Origin: Ramlibacter sp.
GTDB taxonomy: Bacteria > Pseudomonadota > Gammaproteobacteria > Burkholderiales > Burkholderiaceae_C
Assembly (NCBI RefSeq): GCF_028291745.1
Contig: NZ_JAQGNQ010000121.1
Location: 1 to 44,242, forward strand
Reading direction: 5' to 3'
DNA length: 44,242 bases
The notes under the pieces are model-generated. The model had not been told where the DNA came from and ran no database searches. It saw only the letters and a list, made by a program, of their open reading frames with translations. Positions 33,684 through 41,563 of this stretch are shown piece after piece. The position numbers were made by a program, and so were the translations under genes. Positions within the stretch are counted from its first letter, which is position 1. Each line of letters starts with the position of its first letter.

Positions 33684-33859
33684 TGAAATACTTTGGGACA
33701 GCGGTGGATTTTAGGCCCCGCGCCCCATCGGGGCCGCGGGCGTAATTCCATCCCAGGCGCCCCGGCGTGACTGCGAAGGGTAGAATCGCCCTCCCCCTCC
33801 TGTCGCGCTCCCAAGCGTGGCCCTGCCCCTTCATAGGGGGAGTCTCTAGGTCAGAGGAA
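33684..33859. promoter_or_regulatory. Divergent promoter region between xseB and the Rieske gene
   Basis: A TAAAAT on the minus strand (33708-33713) lies 24 bp before xseB, and a TAGAAT on the plus strand (33781-33786) lies about 75 bp before the Rieske gene. Neither has a recognisable -35. They are the only AT-rich hexamers in a GC-rich gap. Confidence 0.35.
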
Positions 33860-34987
33860 ATGTCTGATTTAAGTCTTCAGCTCCAGCAGGCCGCAAGCCA
33901 ACTTCCCGTTTCCAGCTACTTCGACCCGGCGCTCTTTTCGCGCGAGATGGAGTTGATCTTCCAGCGCGGGCCCCGGTATCTGGGGCACGAACTGGCGGTC
34001 CCCGAGCTGGGCGACTATCACACGCTCTCGCACGAAGGCGAGGGGCGCGCGCTCGTTCGCACGCCCCAGGGCATCGAGCTGATCTCCAACGTCTGCCGCC
34101 ATCGGCAGGCGGTGATGCTGCGCGGCCGCGGCTCGCTCGCGGCGAGCCCCTCCTCGGGAGGGAACATCGTGTGCCCTCTACATCGCTGGACCTACAGCGC
34201 CGGCCAGCCCGCGCCGGCGGGCACGCTGCTGGGCGCGCCGCACTTCGCGACGGACCCCTGCCTGAACCTGAAGAACTACCCCGTCCAGAACTGGAACGGC
34301 CTGGTGTTCGAGGCCAACGGCTTTGACGTGAACCGCGTGCTGGGCAAGCTCGGTCCGAAGGCGGACCTGGACTTCTCCGGGTACGTGTACGACCGCACGC
34401 TGGTGCACGAGGTCGACTACAACTGGAAGACCTTCATCGAGGTCTACCTCGAGGATTACCACGTCGGCCCCTTTCACCCGGGGCTGGGCAACTTCGTCAC
34501 TTGCGAAGACCTGCGCTGGGAATTCGGCAACGAGTACTCGGTGCAGACGGTGGGCGTGGCGGGCAAGCTGGGCAAGGCCGGCTCGGACGTGTACCGCAAG
34601 TGGCACGACGAGGTCTTGCGCTACCAGGAAGGCCGCGCGCCCAAGCAGGGCGCCGTGTGGCTCACGCTCTATCCGAACGTGATGGTGGAGTGGTATCCCA
34701 ACGTGCTGGTGGTTTCCACGCTCTACCCCAGGGGACCGCGCAAGACGATGAACGTGGTGGAGTTCTTCTATCCCGAGGAGATCGCCGCCTTCGAGCGCGA
34801 ATTCGTCGAAGCCCAGCAGGCCGCCTACCTGGAGACCTGCGAGGAGGACGACGAGATCGCCCTGCGCATGGACGCCGGCCGCAAGGCGCTGATGGACCGC
34901 GGCGACAACGAGGTCGGCCCCTACCAGAGCCCGATGGAAGACGGCATGCAGCACTTCCACGAGTGGTACCGCGGAGTGATTCGCTGA
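33860..34987 (+). CDS. Rieske 2Fe-2S ring-hydroxylating oxygenase alpha-subunit-like protein
   Basis: This 375-residue protein has a Rieske domain with Cys79, His81, Cys105 and His108 (CRHR and CPLHRW) and a catalytic domain with the mononuclear iron motif LEDYHVGPFHP, where His201 and His206 bind iron and Asp199 bridges to the Rieske cluster. Such proteins hydroxylate or demethylate aromatic or other substrates using O2. No reductase or ferredoxin partner is adjacent, so electrons must come from elsewhere. AGAGG lies just upstream of ATG 33860. The place next to xseB-ispA-dxs hints at an isoprenoid- or membrane-related housekeeping role, but this is only inference. Confidence 0.88.
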   Translation: MSDLSLQLQQAASQLPVSSYFDPALFSREMELIFQRGPRYLGHELAVPELGDYHTLSHEGEGRALVRTPQGIELISNVCRHRQAVMLRGRGSLAASPSSGGNIVCPLHRWTYSAGQPAPAGTLLGAPHFATDPCLNLKNYPVQNWNGLVFEANGFDVNRVLGKLGPKADLDFSGYVYDRTLVHEVDYNWKTFIEVYLEDYHVGPFHPGLGNFVTCEDLRWEFGNEYSVQTVGVAGKLGKAGSDVYRKWHDEVLRYQEGRAPKQGAVWLTLYPNVMVEWYPNVLVVSTLYPRGPRKTMNVVEFFYPEEIAAFEREFVEAQQAAYLETCEEDDEIALRMDAGRKALMDRGDNEVGPYQSPMEDGMQHFHEWYRGVIR

Positions 34988-35018
34988 CGCCTGCCCGCCT
35001 TTCCTCGCGACGCTAGCG

Positions 35019-35918
35019 ATGCAGGCGCTGTGGATGGTGGCCGCGTCGCTGTTCTTCGCGACGATGGCGGTGTGCATCAAGATCTCGTCGGCCTGGTTCA
35101 ACGCCGCGGAGCTGGTGTTCTGGCGCGGGCTGATCGGCATGGCCGTGATGGCGCTGTGGGCCCGCTCGCAGCGAACCCCGCTGCGGACAGCGTATCCGGG
35201 CATGCACGCCTGGCGCAGCCTGGTGGGCGTGCTGTCGCTCGGCGCCTGGTTCTATGCGATCGCCGGCCTGCCGCTGGCCACCGCGATGACGCTCAACTAC
35301 ATGAGCAGCGTGTGGATCGCCGCCTTCCTGGTCGGCGGCGCGCTGATCGCCTGGAGCCCGCGCGCGGGCGCGCCGCTGCCGGCCCGCCACGGCGCGCTGG
35401 CGGCCACGGTGCTGGCGGGCTTCGCCGGCGTGCTCCTCATGTTGCACCCGACGATCGCGCAGCACGAGGTGTTCGCGGGTTTGGTCGGCCTGCTCTCGGG
35501 GATGCTCTCGGCCTTCGCGTACTTGCAGGTCATGGCCCTGGCCAAACTGGGCGAACCGGAGGTGCGCACGGTCTTCTATTTCGCCGCGGGATCCGCATTG
35601 GCCGGCGGTTTGGGCATGGCGGCGACCGGCGTCTCCGCCTGGGACTGGCAGCACGCGCTCTGGCTGCTGCCGATGGCGCTGCTGGCATCGCTGGGCCAGT
35701 GGTGCATGACCCGCGCCTACAGCCATGGCGCCACGCTGGTCGTGGCCAACCTGCAGTACTCGGGCATCGTCTTCGGCGCGCTGTACAGCCTGCTGCTGTT
35801 CGGCGACCGCGTTGCGCCGGCCGGCTGGTTGGGCATGGCGCTGATCTGCGCGAGCGGCATTGTGGCGACGGTGCTGCGCGCGCGTGCTGCTCCGGATGCG
35901 CCGGGCGAGGAGCACTGA
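35019..35918 (+). CDS. EamA/DMT-superfamily transporter
   Basis: This 299-residue membrane protein has ten hydrophobic segments in two five-helix repeats, typical of drug/metabolite exporters. Sequences such as WRGLIGMAVMALWA and, in repeat two, NLQYSGIVFGALYSLLLFGDR fit the EamA (RhaT-like) family. Substrate unknown. It begins 31 bp after the Rieske gene, so co-transcription is likely. Confidence 0.9.
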   Translation: MQALWMVAASLFFATMAVCIKISSAWFNAAELVFWRGLIGMAVMALWARSQRTPLRTAYPGMHAWRSLVGVLSLGAWFYAIAGLPLATAMTLNYMSSVWIAAFLVGGALIAWSPRAGAPLPARHGALAATVLAGFAGVLLMLHPTIAQHEVFAGLVGLLSGMLSAFAYLQVMALAKLGEPEVRTVFYFAAGSALAGGLGMAATGVSAWDWQHALWLLPMALLASLGQWCMTRAYSHGATLVVANLQYSGIVFGALYSLLLFGDRVAPAGWLGMALICASGIVATVLRARAAPDAPGEEH

Positions 35919-35946
35919 GTGGCGCTGCTGCGGTTGAAGGCATTTC

Positions 35947-36042
35947 TGAACGCAGAAGACGCCGAAGAGCAAACCAAAAACGCAGAAGAATCCCAACATT
36001 GCTTCTGCGTTTTTTGCATCACTTCTGCGGCTTCTGCGTTCA
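35947..36042. repeat. Nested inverted repeats built from ACGCAGAAG
   Basis: The outer arms (about 35947-35967 and 36022-36042) pair with two mismatches and the inner arms (35976-35988 and 36002-36014) pair perfectly. The word CGCAGAAG or its reverse CTTCTGCG occurs four times, and a fifth, degenerate copy is CGCCGAAG. The block is much richer in A+T than the surroundings. It fills most of the gap between the transporter and the sulfurtransferase. Confidence 0.8.
35976..36015 (+). terminator. Intrinsic terminator (inner hairpin)
   Basis: AAAAACGCAGAAG pairs with CTTCTGCGTTTTT around a 13-nt loop and ends in six T residues, which suits termination after the EamA gene. The A-run on the 5' side makes it bidirectional in principle. 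Confidence 0.7.
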
Positions 36043-36101
36043 AATTTCTTCGTCCGAGCACTGCTTCGCACCGAACGCGCCATTGGCGAGACAATCCGGC
36101 C

Positions 36102-36986
36102 ATGTACACCACGCTCATCTCCGCCGAGCAGTTGCAAGGGCTGCTGGCCGCCAAGGCGCGGCTGATGGTCTTCGACTGCACCTTCGACCTGATGGACCCC
36201 GCCAGCGGCGAGAAGCAATACCTGCAGTCGCACCTCGCGGGCGCGGTGTATGCCGACCTCGATCACGCGCTCAGCGACAAGGGCACGCCCGACCTGCAAG
36301 GGCAACCGCAGCCGAATCCCGGTGCCGCCTCGGGCGGGCGCCACCCGCTGCCCAGCCGCGAGAAGTTCGCGATCTGGTTGTCGAGCGTCGGCTTTGCCAA
36401 CGACATGCAGGCGGTCGTCTATGACCGCAACGGCGCCAACTACTGCGGCCGCCTCTGGTGGATGTTGAAGTGGGCCGGCCATGAGGCGGTGGCCGTGCTC
36501 GATGGCGGCCTGCAGGCCTGGCAGGCCGCGGGCGGCGCGGTGCGTGCGGGCAGCGAGCCTTCGCACTTCCAGTCCAATTTCGAACTCGGCGAGCCGCTGC
36601 GGCGGCTGGTCGGCATCGACGAGGTGGAGCACGGGCTCGGCGGATCGCAAACGCTGGTGGATGCGCGGGCCCCCCAGCGCTTTCGCGGCGAGGTGGAGCC
36701 GCTCGATCCGGTGGCGGGCCACATCCCCGGCGCGCTCAATCGGCCGTTCGCGCAGAACCTGGGGCCCGACGGCCGCTTCAAGCCGGCGCAGCAACTGCGC
36801 GCGGAGTTCGAGCAGTTGCTGGGCGGCCGCGATCCGGCCACGGTGATCCACCAGTGCGGCAGCGGCGTGAGCGCCTTGCCCAATGCGATCGCGATGGAGA
36901 TCGCGGGCTTCGCACCGACCGCGCTGTTCGCGGGCAGCTGGAGCGAGTGGAGCCGCAATCCGCGGCTGCCGGTGGCCAAGGGCTGA
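36102..36986 (+). CDS. Two-domain sulfurtransferase (thiosulfate/3-mercaptopyruvate type)
   Basis: This 294-residue protein has two rhodanese domains (about 5-145 and 165-292). The catalytic Cys252 lies in CGSGVSA, close to the CGSGVTA loop of 3-mercaptopyruvate sulfurtransferases (SseA) rather than the CRKGVTA of thiosulfate enzymes. It transfers sulfur from a donor to cyanide or a thiol. The start MYTTLISAEQ was preferred; the frame is open upstream but passes through the inverted repeats. Confidence 0.92.
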   Translation: MYTTLISAEQLQGLLAAKARLMVFDCTFDLMDPASGEKQYLQSHLAGAVYADLDHALSDKGTPDLQGQPQPNPGAASGGRHPLPSREKFAIWLSSVGFANDMQAVVYDRNGANYCGRLWWMLKWAGHEAVAVLDGGLQAWQAAGGAVRAGSEPSHFQSNFELGEPLRRLVGIDEVEHGLGGSQTLVDARAPQRFRGEVEPLDPVAGHIPGALNRPFAQNLGPDGRFKPAQQLRAEFEQLLGGRDPATVIHQCGSGVSALPNAIAMEIAGFAPTALFAGSWSEWSRNPRLPVAKG

Positions 36987-37008
36987 TCGCGCGGCCCCAG
37001 AACAGGAA

Positions 37009-37030
37009 TGCCGGGACAAGCCCGGCACTT
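37009..37030. terminator. Hairpin between convergent genes
   Basis: TGCCGGG (37009-37015) and CCCGGCA (37021-37027) enclose ACAAG, followed by CTTTG. It lies between the ends of the sulfurtransferase and the lipoprotein gene. The T-run is weak, so termination is uncertain. Confidence 0.5.
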
Positions 37031-37055
37031 TGCAACACGCTGCGCGTGCCTCGTC

Positions 37056-37481
37056 TCAGTGGCGCCTGCCCACGGCGCTGCCAGGCGTCATGTTGGTGCT
37101 GCCGTCACCGGCGGGCGACGCTGTCGACGCCGTCGCGCCCTGGCCCGACGGAGCTGCGCCCATGACGTTGCCGTTGCTCAGGCCGCCATTGAGGCCCACG
37201 CCCGGCTGCAGCGTGCCCGCACCGGTGCTGGCGCTGGCGTCGCCGGTCGTTCCGGGCACGGCATTGGCGCCGGACGAGCCGCTAGCGGCAGTCGAGCCCT
37301 TGTCGCCCGAGGAGCCGCCGGCCGGTCCGTCCGGTGCCGCGGGCCGCGCCACCGCGACGCCATTGCCCGTGCCCGGGCTGCCCTGCGCATTCGGGTTGCT
37401 GTCAGCCTGCTTGCTGCACGCGCCGAGCGTGAGCGTGCAGGCCACCGCCAGCGTCACGATGGTCCAGGGCTGCCGTCCCAT
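37056..37481 (-). CDS. Low-complexity lipoprotein, unknown function
   Basis: This 141-residue protein has a signal peptide with lipobox LGAC (Cys22) and a mature part made almost only of Gly, Ser, Ala, Pro, Thr and Asn, without predicted helix or strand. It should be anchored to a membrane by lipid and extend as a disordered chain. It begins 1 bp after the stop of the next lipoprotein gene. I do not recognise a family. Codon use keeps high G+C. Confidence 0.75.
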   Translation of the reverse strand: MGRQPWTIVTLAVACTLTLGACSKQADSNPNAQGSPGTGNGVAVARPAAPDGPAGGSSGDKGSTAASGSSGANAVPGTTGDASASTGAGTLQPGVGLNGGLSNGNVMGAAPSGQGATASTASPAGDGSTNMTPGSAVGRRH

Positions 37482-37482
37482 G

Positions 37483-37905
37483 TCAGCGCGTCGTCGAGGA
37501 GGTGCTGGGGGTGCTGGAGGTGGAGGAACCGGAGCTCATGCCGCCGGCACCGGTCGTGCCGCCCATGCCCGAGCCGGTGGTACCGGCCGCGCCCGACGAG
37601 CCAGCGGTGCCGCCCGCGCCCGCGGTGGTGTCGGTGGAGGAGCCGCCAGCGCCCATCGAGGTGCCGCCGCCCGTGGAGCCCGTGGTGGAGCCGGCGCCGG
37701 CCGTGGTGTCGGTGCTGCCCGTGCCGCCGGTGCTGGGGGTCGTGCTGGCGGTGCCGCTGCCAGTGTCGCTCGGCGAGCTGGTCGTCGAGGAAGTGCTGGA
37801 GGAGCCGGAGCCGGCGCCCGCATCGTTCTTCTTGCCGCAGGCGGTCAGGGACAGGGCGGCCATGAGGGCCAGGGCAGCGCATTGCGCGATCGGGGACTTG
37901 ATCAT
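37483..37905 (-). CDS. Gly/Ser/Thr-rich lipoprotein, unknown function
   Basis: This 140-residue protein has signal peptide MIKSPIAQCAALALMAALSL and lipobox LTAC (Cys23), then two Lys residues, then a Gly/Ser/Thr-rich chain with the repeated word STDTTAGAG (near 73 and 98, one slightly shorter) and TSSTPSTSST at the end. AGGAG lies about 8 nt upstream of the ATG. It and the adjacent lipoprotein look like diverged duplicates in design, not in sequence. Function unknown. Confidence 0.8.
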   Translation of the reverse strand: MIKSPIAQCAALALMAALSLTACGKKNDAGAGSGSSSTSSTTSSPSDTGSGTASTTPSTGGTGSTDTTAGAGSTTGSTGGGTSMGAGGSSTDTTAGAGGTAGSSGAAGTTGSGMGGTTGAGGMSSGSSTSSTPSTSSTTR

Positions 37906-38070
37906 CAGGAACTCCTAGTCGGTTTCGTTTCGTGGATCGAGAGATCTGACAGCGTGATCGCTGCCTGCCACCCACTTTAGGTCGGGGGCTGAGCCGCCAT
38001 GTCGTCTGCCACTGTCGAAGGCTGTAGGACAACAGTCGGCGCAGCCCGACTGAATGAGTAAGCGTCCGCT

Positions 38071-38571
38071 TCAGGCGAACGCGGGGGCCAGCGCATCCTC
38101 GCGCAACGCCTCGGACACCGCGCGCAGTTCATCCTTGCGCACGGCGATCATGCGGCCGAGCGACTGCAGGTCGAGCTTGGCCGCGAGGGCGCGATTGAAC
38201 ACCTGCTCGCGCTCGGTTCGTACGTGCTGCTCGACATAGTGCTCCAGCGCCGCGACCTTGCCGTCGTAGCTCTGGTCGTCGGGTGAAGACGCCAGGATCT
38301 GCGCGACCAGCTCGCGTTGCGTGCCGTGCTGGTCTCCGGTGTCGTCGACCAGATCCTCGTCGTCGAGCGCCTCGCGCACGGCGGGGTAGAACAGCTCTTC
38401 TTCAAGCCGCGCGTGAATCGTCAGCTCCATGCAGATCTCTTCGGCCAGCGCGCGCCGCTGCAGCGCCGGCGCCGCCGTGCGCACGAGCTCGCGCCAGGAC
38501 TGGAAGAGTCCGTGCACGGCCAGGTGGTCGGCGTCGAGCAGGTCGATGGCGTCGGGCGCTTGCTTCTTCAT
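38071..38571 (-). CDS. Hemerythrin HHE domain protein
   Basis: This 166-residue helical protein has likely diiron ligands His16/His20 (DADHLAVHGLF), His53 and Glu57 (HARLEEELFYP), and His111, His116 and Glu120 (HYVEQHVRTE). Such proteins bind O2, NO or iron and are often linked to oxidative or nitrosative stress. The start at 38571 removes 13 codons of a longer frame that lack homology. The neighbours on the same strand are small stress-type proteins. Confidence 0.9.
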   Translation of the reverse strand: MKKQAPDAIDLLDADHLAVHGLFQSWRELVRTAAPALQRRALAEEICMELTIHARLEEELFYPAVREALDDEDLVDDTGDQHGTQRELVAQILASSPDDQSYDGKVAALEHYVEQHVRTEREQVFNRALAAKLDLQSLGRMIAVRKDELRAVSEALREDALAPAFA

Positions 38572-38606
38572 GGGGTGCGTCTCTCTTTCGCTGCGGATCC
38601 GTCCGC

Positions 38607-38789
38607 TCACGAGCGGCCGGAGCTTTCGGCCTTGGTCTTGGCGAATTGCTTCATCACCGGGGCGGCGGGCGAGCCGCCGTTCGCGCCGGTGGCCGGCGGC
38701 TGCAGATCCTCGCCCTGCTGGCGGGCGCCGGCACGCCCGGGCGCGGGCTGCTGATGCTTGGGAGTCGATGCTTTTCGGGGCGTCGTCAT
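38607..38789 (-). CDS. Small basic hydrophilic protein, unknown function
   Basis: This 60-residue protein starts MTTPRKASTPKHQQPAPG and is rich in Pro, Gly, Ala, Lys and Gln, with no hydrophobic core; it is probably disordered. A very strong AGGAGGA lies at proper distance (38794-38800) before the ATG, which is the main evidence that it is real. The frame stays open upstream to 39017 but without a ribosome site. It is 35 bp upstream of the hemerythrin gene and probably co-transcribed. Confidence 0.65.
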   Translation of the reverse strand: MTTPRKASTPKHQQPAPGRAGARQQGEDLQPPATGANGGSPAAPVMKQFAKTKAESSGRS

Positions 38790-38892
38790 GCGTTCCTCCT
38801 GTGCGTTTTCCACTCTAGAGAAGCAGCGATCCGGCGCTGTCAGTGCGCAGACGGCACCCGTGTAGGAGAGCGGGCTCTCAAGCTCGGCGCAA

Positions 38893-38920
38893 GGAAAATG
38901 CCCGCTTGCGCGGGCATTCC
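38893..38920 (-). terminator. Intrinsic terminator of the alpha/beta hydrolase gene
   Basis: A perfect 9-bp stem, AATGCCCGC (38897-38905) with GCGGGCATT (38910-38918), closes a TTGC loop. On the minus strand it is followed by TTCC after the two terminal T residues of the stem. It lies 20 bp after the hydrolase stop. Confidence 0.65.
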
Positions 38921-38940
38921 GATGGCGATCGAGCGCTGCG

Positions 38941-39759
38941 TTACAAGCGGCCGAGCGCGGACAACAGCGCCTTGCGCACGGAGGGGAAACGATGCACGTC
39001 GCTGTGCCCCGCTCCATCCACCCGCAGCAGCTGCGCCGAGCGCATCGACCTGGCGAGCGTCTCGCTGTGATGGATCGGAATCAGTTCGTCCTTCTCGCCG
39101 TGGATCAGCATCACCGGGCCGAGCAGCTTGGCGGCGTGCTCCAGCGTGTGCAGCGGATAGCGCAGCACCTGCATCGGCACCCAGGGATACAGCTCCGCGG
39201 CCAGGGCCTGCATGCTGCTGTACGGCGACACGAGCAGGGTGAGGTCGGGCGCATGGCCGGCCGAGCACAGTTGCGCCGCGAGACCCGCGGCCAGCGCGGT
39301 GCCCAGCGACTGGCCGGAGATCACCACGCGCTTGCCTTCGTACATCGGGGCGAAGTGCTGCCACACGGCGCTGACGTCGGCCCGCAGTTGCTCCTCGCTC
39401 TCGATCTGGCCGCCGCTCTTGCCGAAGCCGCGGTAATCGAACATCACCACATCGAAGTTGGCCTGCCGGAACGCATCGAGGTCCACGAACCATTTCTTCA
39501 GGTTGCCCGAGTTGCCGTGCAGGAAGAAGAACACGCCGCGCGGAGCCGGCCGCGTCAGGTGCGCGACCGAGAGCCGCGCGCCGGGCACGTCGACGAAGAA
39601 CTCGCGGGTGTCCGGGTCCTTGCAGATCGGGTCGTCCGGGAGCAGCGGATCCGGTTCGAACAGCAGGCGCTCCTGGCGGAAGTACAGCCAGCCGATGGCG
39701 CCCACGTAGATGAGGCCGATGGCCAGCAGGACCGAGGCGGAGAAGATCGCGTAGACCAT
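38941..39759 (-). CDS. Membrane-anchored alpha/beta hydrolase
   Basis: This 272-residue protein has one N-terminal membrane helix (3-27), then an alpha/beta hydrolase fold similar to the YfhR/BEM46 group. The triad appears as Ser151 (SGQSLGTA), Asp224 (HGEKDELIP) and His252 (GAGHSD); the oxyanion-hole segment is FFLHGNSGN. Substrate unknown. The start at 39759 follows GAGGAGG at 5 nt. It ends before a hairpin terminator at 38893-38920. Confidence 0.9.
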   Translation of the reverse strand: MVYAIFSASVLLAIGLIYVGAIGWLYFRQERLLFEPDPLLPDDPICKDPDTREFFVDVPGARLSVAHLTRPAPRGVFFFLHGNSGNLKKWFVDLDAFRQANFDVVMFDYRGFGKSGGQIESEEQLRADVSAVWQHFAPMYEGKRVVISGQSLGTALAAGLAAQLCSAGHAPDLTLLVSPYSSMQALAAELYPWVPMQVLRYPLHTLEHAAKLLGPVMLIHGEKDELIPIHHSETLARSMRSAQLLRVDGAGHSDVHRFPSVRKALLSALGRL

Positions 39760-39781
39760 GTTGCCTCCTCCGCGCAGCGCC

Positions 39782-40288
39782 TTAGCGACTGCGATTGGTG
39801 TCCGGGTCACTGGGGCCGTTCCGGTCGGACAGGCCGGCTCCGGGAGCGCCCAGTTCGCCGGCGTCGCTGGGGTTCTTCTCGTTCCAGGTGCGGCCGGCGC
39901 CGGTCACCTTGCCGCGCGGGTGGATCTCGTCGGTGCCGTCATCGAAGTCGAGGGTGCCACCGGCGCTGGGTGCATCCTCGGCGGAACCGTGGTCGCGCTC
40001 GTTGACTCCGGAGGGCGCCACCAGGTCGGGTTGCGCATCGCTGGTCAGGCCGACCTTGCCCGGGCCTTCGCCGCGGTAGTCCTGCCCCGAGGGCGACTCG
40101 GACGTCATCGGCATGCCCTTCTCGTCGCCGGCCCGCGGCCGGTCCATGCTGCGGTCTCCGGAGTCGAGGTTGTCGCCGGTGCCACGCGCCGAGGCCTGGC
40201 CATCGGTGGCGCGCTGGTTCACATCGGGAGAAGGTCGGGTCGGGTCCTTTTGCGGGATCCCGTCGCGGGACTGTTCCTGATTGGCCAT
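39782..40288 (-). CDS. Hydrophilic, probably disordered protein, unknown function
   Basis: This 168-residue protein has no hydrophobic segment and is rich in Gly, Asp, Ser, Pro, Arg and Asn. It starts MANQEQSRDGIPQKDPTRP. An AAAGGAG lies 7 nt before the ATG. It resembles in composition the 71-residue protein at 41190-41405. Composition suggests a hydrophilin-like protective protein, but I recognise no domain. It lies 22 bp upstream of the hydrolase, so they are likely co-transcribed. Confidence 0.65.
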   Translation of the reverse strand: MANQEQSRDGIPQKDPTRPSPDVNQRATDGQASARGTGDNLDSGDRSMDRPRAGDEKGMPMTSESPSGQDYRGEGPGKVGLTSDAQPDLVAPSGVNERDHGSAEDAPSAGGTLDFDDGTDEIHPRGKVTGAGRTWNEKNPSDAGELGAPGAGLSDRNGPSDPDTNRSR

Positions 40289-40411
40289 CTCGGACTCCTT
40301 TGCTGCTGCTGTTGTTTGATTCGCCGACCTTGCGGCCCGCTATGCATGCCAGTGTTCGCGCGCCCCAACTGCAGACCTGTAGTCGCGGTCTGGGGAGTTG
40401 CGTAGGAGGCT

Positions 40412-40446
40412 GGCCCGGCGGCCGGCAGGAAAGCCGTGCCGCCGGG
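40412..40446. other. Strong stem-loop downstream of the phosphatase gene
   Basis: GCCCGGCGGC (40412-40421) pairs with GCCGCCGGGC (40437-40446), with an inner CGGC/GCCG stem around AGGAAA and one bulged T. It lies just after the phosphatase stop. Without a T-run it may protect the 3' end rather than terminate. Confidence 0.6.
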
Positions 40447-40454
40447 CGGCAAGT

Positions 40455-41168
40455 TCACGGCGCGCGATACAGCGCGACCAGGCGTGCGCGCTCGGCGTCG
40501 CCCAGGCCCAGGCCCTCGCGCAAGTACGCGTCGAGCGACCCGTGGCGCGCCTGCGCTTCGGCAAAGGCGGCCTGCAGGAAGTCCGGCTGCACCCGCCAGA
40601 GCACGGCCATCGCTTCGCGCGGCAGGCCCATGCGCGAGACGGCGGGCAGTTCGACGCGCTCGTTGGTGAGCAGGTAATCGCGCATCACGGCATCGTCGTC
40701 CACACCCACCGCCTTGAGCAGCAGGGCGGCCGCGAAACCGGTGCGGTCCTTGCCCGCCGTGCAGTGGAAGACGGTGGGCTCGTCGGAGGCGAGCAGGTGC
40801 GCGAAGAACTCGGCGAAGCGCGGCGTGCTGTGGCGCACGAACCCGCGGTAGGTGTCCTGCATGTGCGCCGAAACGTCGGCGGCGGAGAGTGGCTCGCCTG
40901 CCGCCAGCAGCTGCTGCAGCTTCTGCACGATGGTGGGCTCGATCGGCAGCGAATGCACGGTGACGCCTGGCAGCCGGCACGCGGCCGCCGTGCGCTCTTC
41001 GACGCCGCGAAAGTCGAGCACGCGGCTGATGCCGAGGGCGACGATCTGGCTCGCGTCCTGGGCGTCGAGGGCGCCGAGGTGGTCGGAGCGATAGAGATTT
41101 TTCAGGGGCGTGCCGCGGCCCTGCGGGACACCGACACGGCGGAAATTGGCGGAACTGGCAAAGCGCAT
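40455..41168 (-). CDS. Tyrosine-protein phosphatase
   Basis: This 237-residue protein has the CX5R loop HCTAGKDRTG, with nucleophile Cys136 and Arg142, and an N-terminal YRSDHLG segment common to the tyrosine phosphatase family that includes Mycobacterium MptpB. In MptpB-like enzymes the loop is HCxAGKDRTG, and these often act on phosphotyrosine and phosphoinositides. The downstream DDDAVMRDYLLTNE helix fits this group. Target unknown. It probably follows the small hydrophilic gene at 41190 in one transcript (21 bp gap). Confidence 0.9.
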   Translation of the reverse strand: MRFASSANFRRVGVPQGRGTPLKNLYRSDHLGALDAQDASQIVALGISRVLDFRGVEERTAAACRLPGVTVHSLPIEPTIVQKLQQLLAAGEPLSAADVSAHMQDTYRGFVRHSTPRFAEFFAHLLASDEPTVFHCTAGKDRTGFAAALLLKAVGVDDDAVMRDYLLTNERVELPAVSRMGLPREAMAVLWRVQPDFLQAAFAEAQARHGSLDAYLREGLGLGDAERARLVALYRAP

Positions 41169-41189
41169 TCCGCCATTGTGGGCGACGCG

Positions 41190-41405
41190 CTAGCTCGAGC
41201 GGCTGCTCTCGCTGGCCACCCCGCCGCCGCCCTGCGCGTCGGCATCGCGGGTATCGGGTTCCTGCGCGACCGGCATGCGCTCGCCATCGGCGTTGGTGCT
41301 GTTGGCCGGCTGGGCGCCGATGTTGGCCGCGCCGCGGCTGCCGCGCGAGCCCTCGTTGCCGGGGCTGGTGGCGTTGGGAGGCTGCTGGTCGGATTCGTTC
41401 GGCAT
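41190..41405 (-). CDS. Small hydrophilic protein, unknown function
   Basis: This 71-residue protein is rich in Ser, Gly, Asn, Ala and acidic residues (start MPNESDQQPPNATSPGNEG) and has no hydrophobic stretch; it is probably disordered. A GGGAA lies before the ATG. Its composition is like the protein at 39782-40288 and both begin with a short M-x-N-x start. Real coding is likely but not certain. Confidence 0.55.
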   Translation of the reverse strand: MPNESDQQPPNATSPGNEGSRGSRGAANIGAQPANSTNADGERMPVAQEPDTRDADAQGGGGVASESSRSS

Positions 41406-41543
41406 GGGGTTCCCTGGACGCAGGTGGAAAGAGATGCTTGGCAGGTCAATCTAGGCAGGCCCGACACCGCCCCTGTCGGCGTCGCGCCCTGCCTTCGCGT
41501 AGGAATTGCCCTCCGCCGGCCGCTGGGCCCCTTTCGAAGGATG

Positions 41544-41563
41544 GGCTGCGCTGCAGCGCAGCC
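41544..41563. repeat. Perfect 20-bp palindrome at the helicase stop
   Basis: The sequence GGCTGCGCTG followed by its reverse complement CAGCGCAGCC makes a 20-bp perfect palindrome. Its last base is the first base of the helicase stop codon as read on the plus strand. The flanks GGAT and TAC recall the family A elements. It could form a hairpin in the transcript. Confidence 0.75.

Noticed and set aside
35013..37028. 671-codon minus-strand frame across EamA and sulfurtransferase
   Set aside because: Antisense to two well-supported genes and crosses the repeat region; no recognisable motif.
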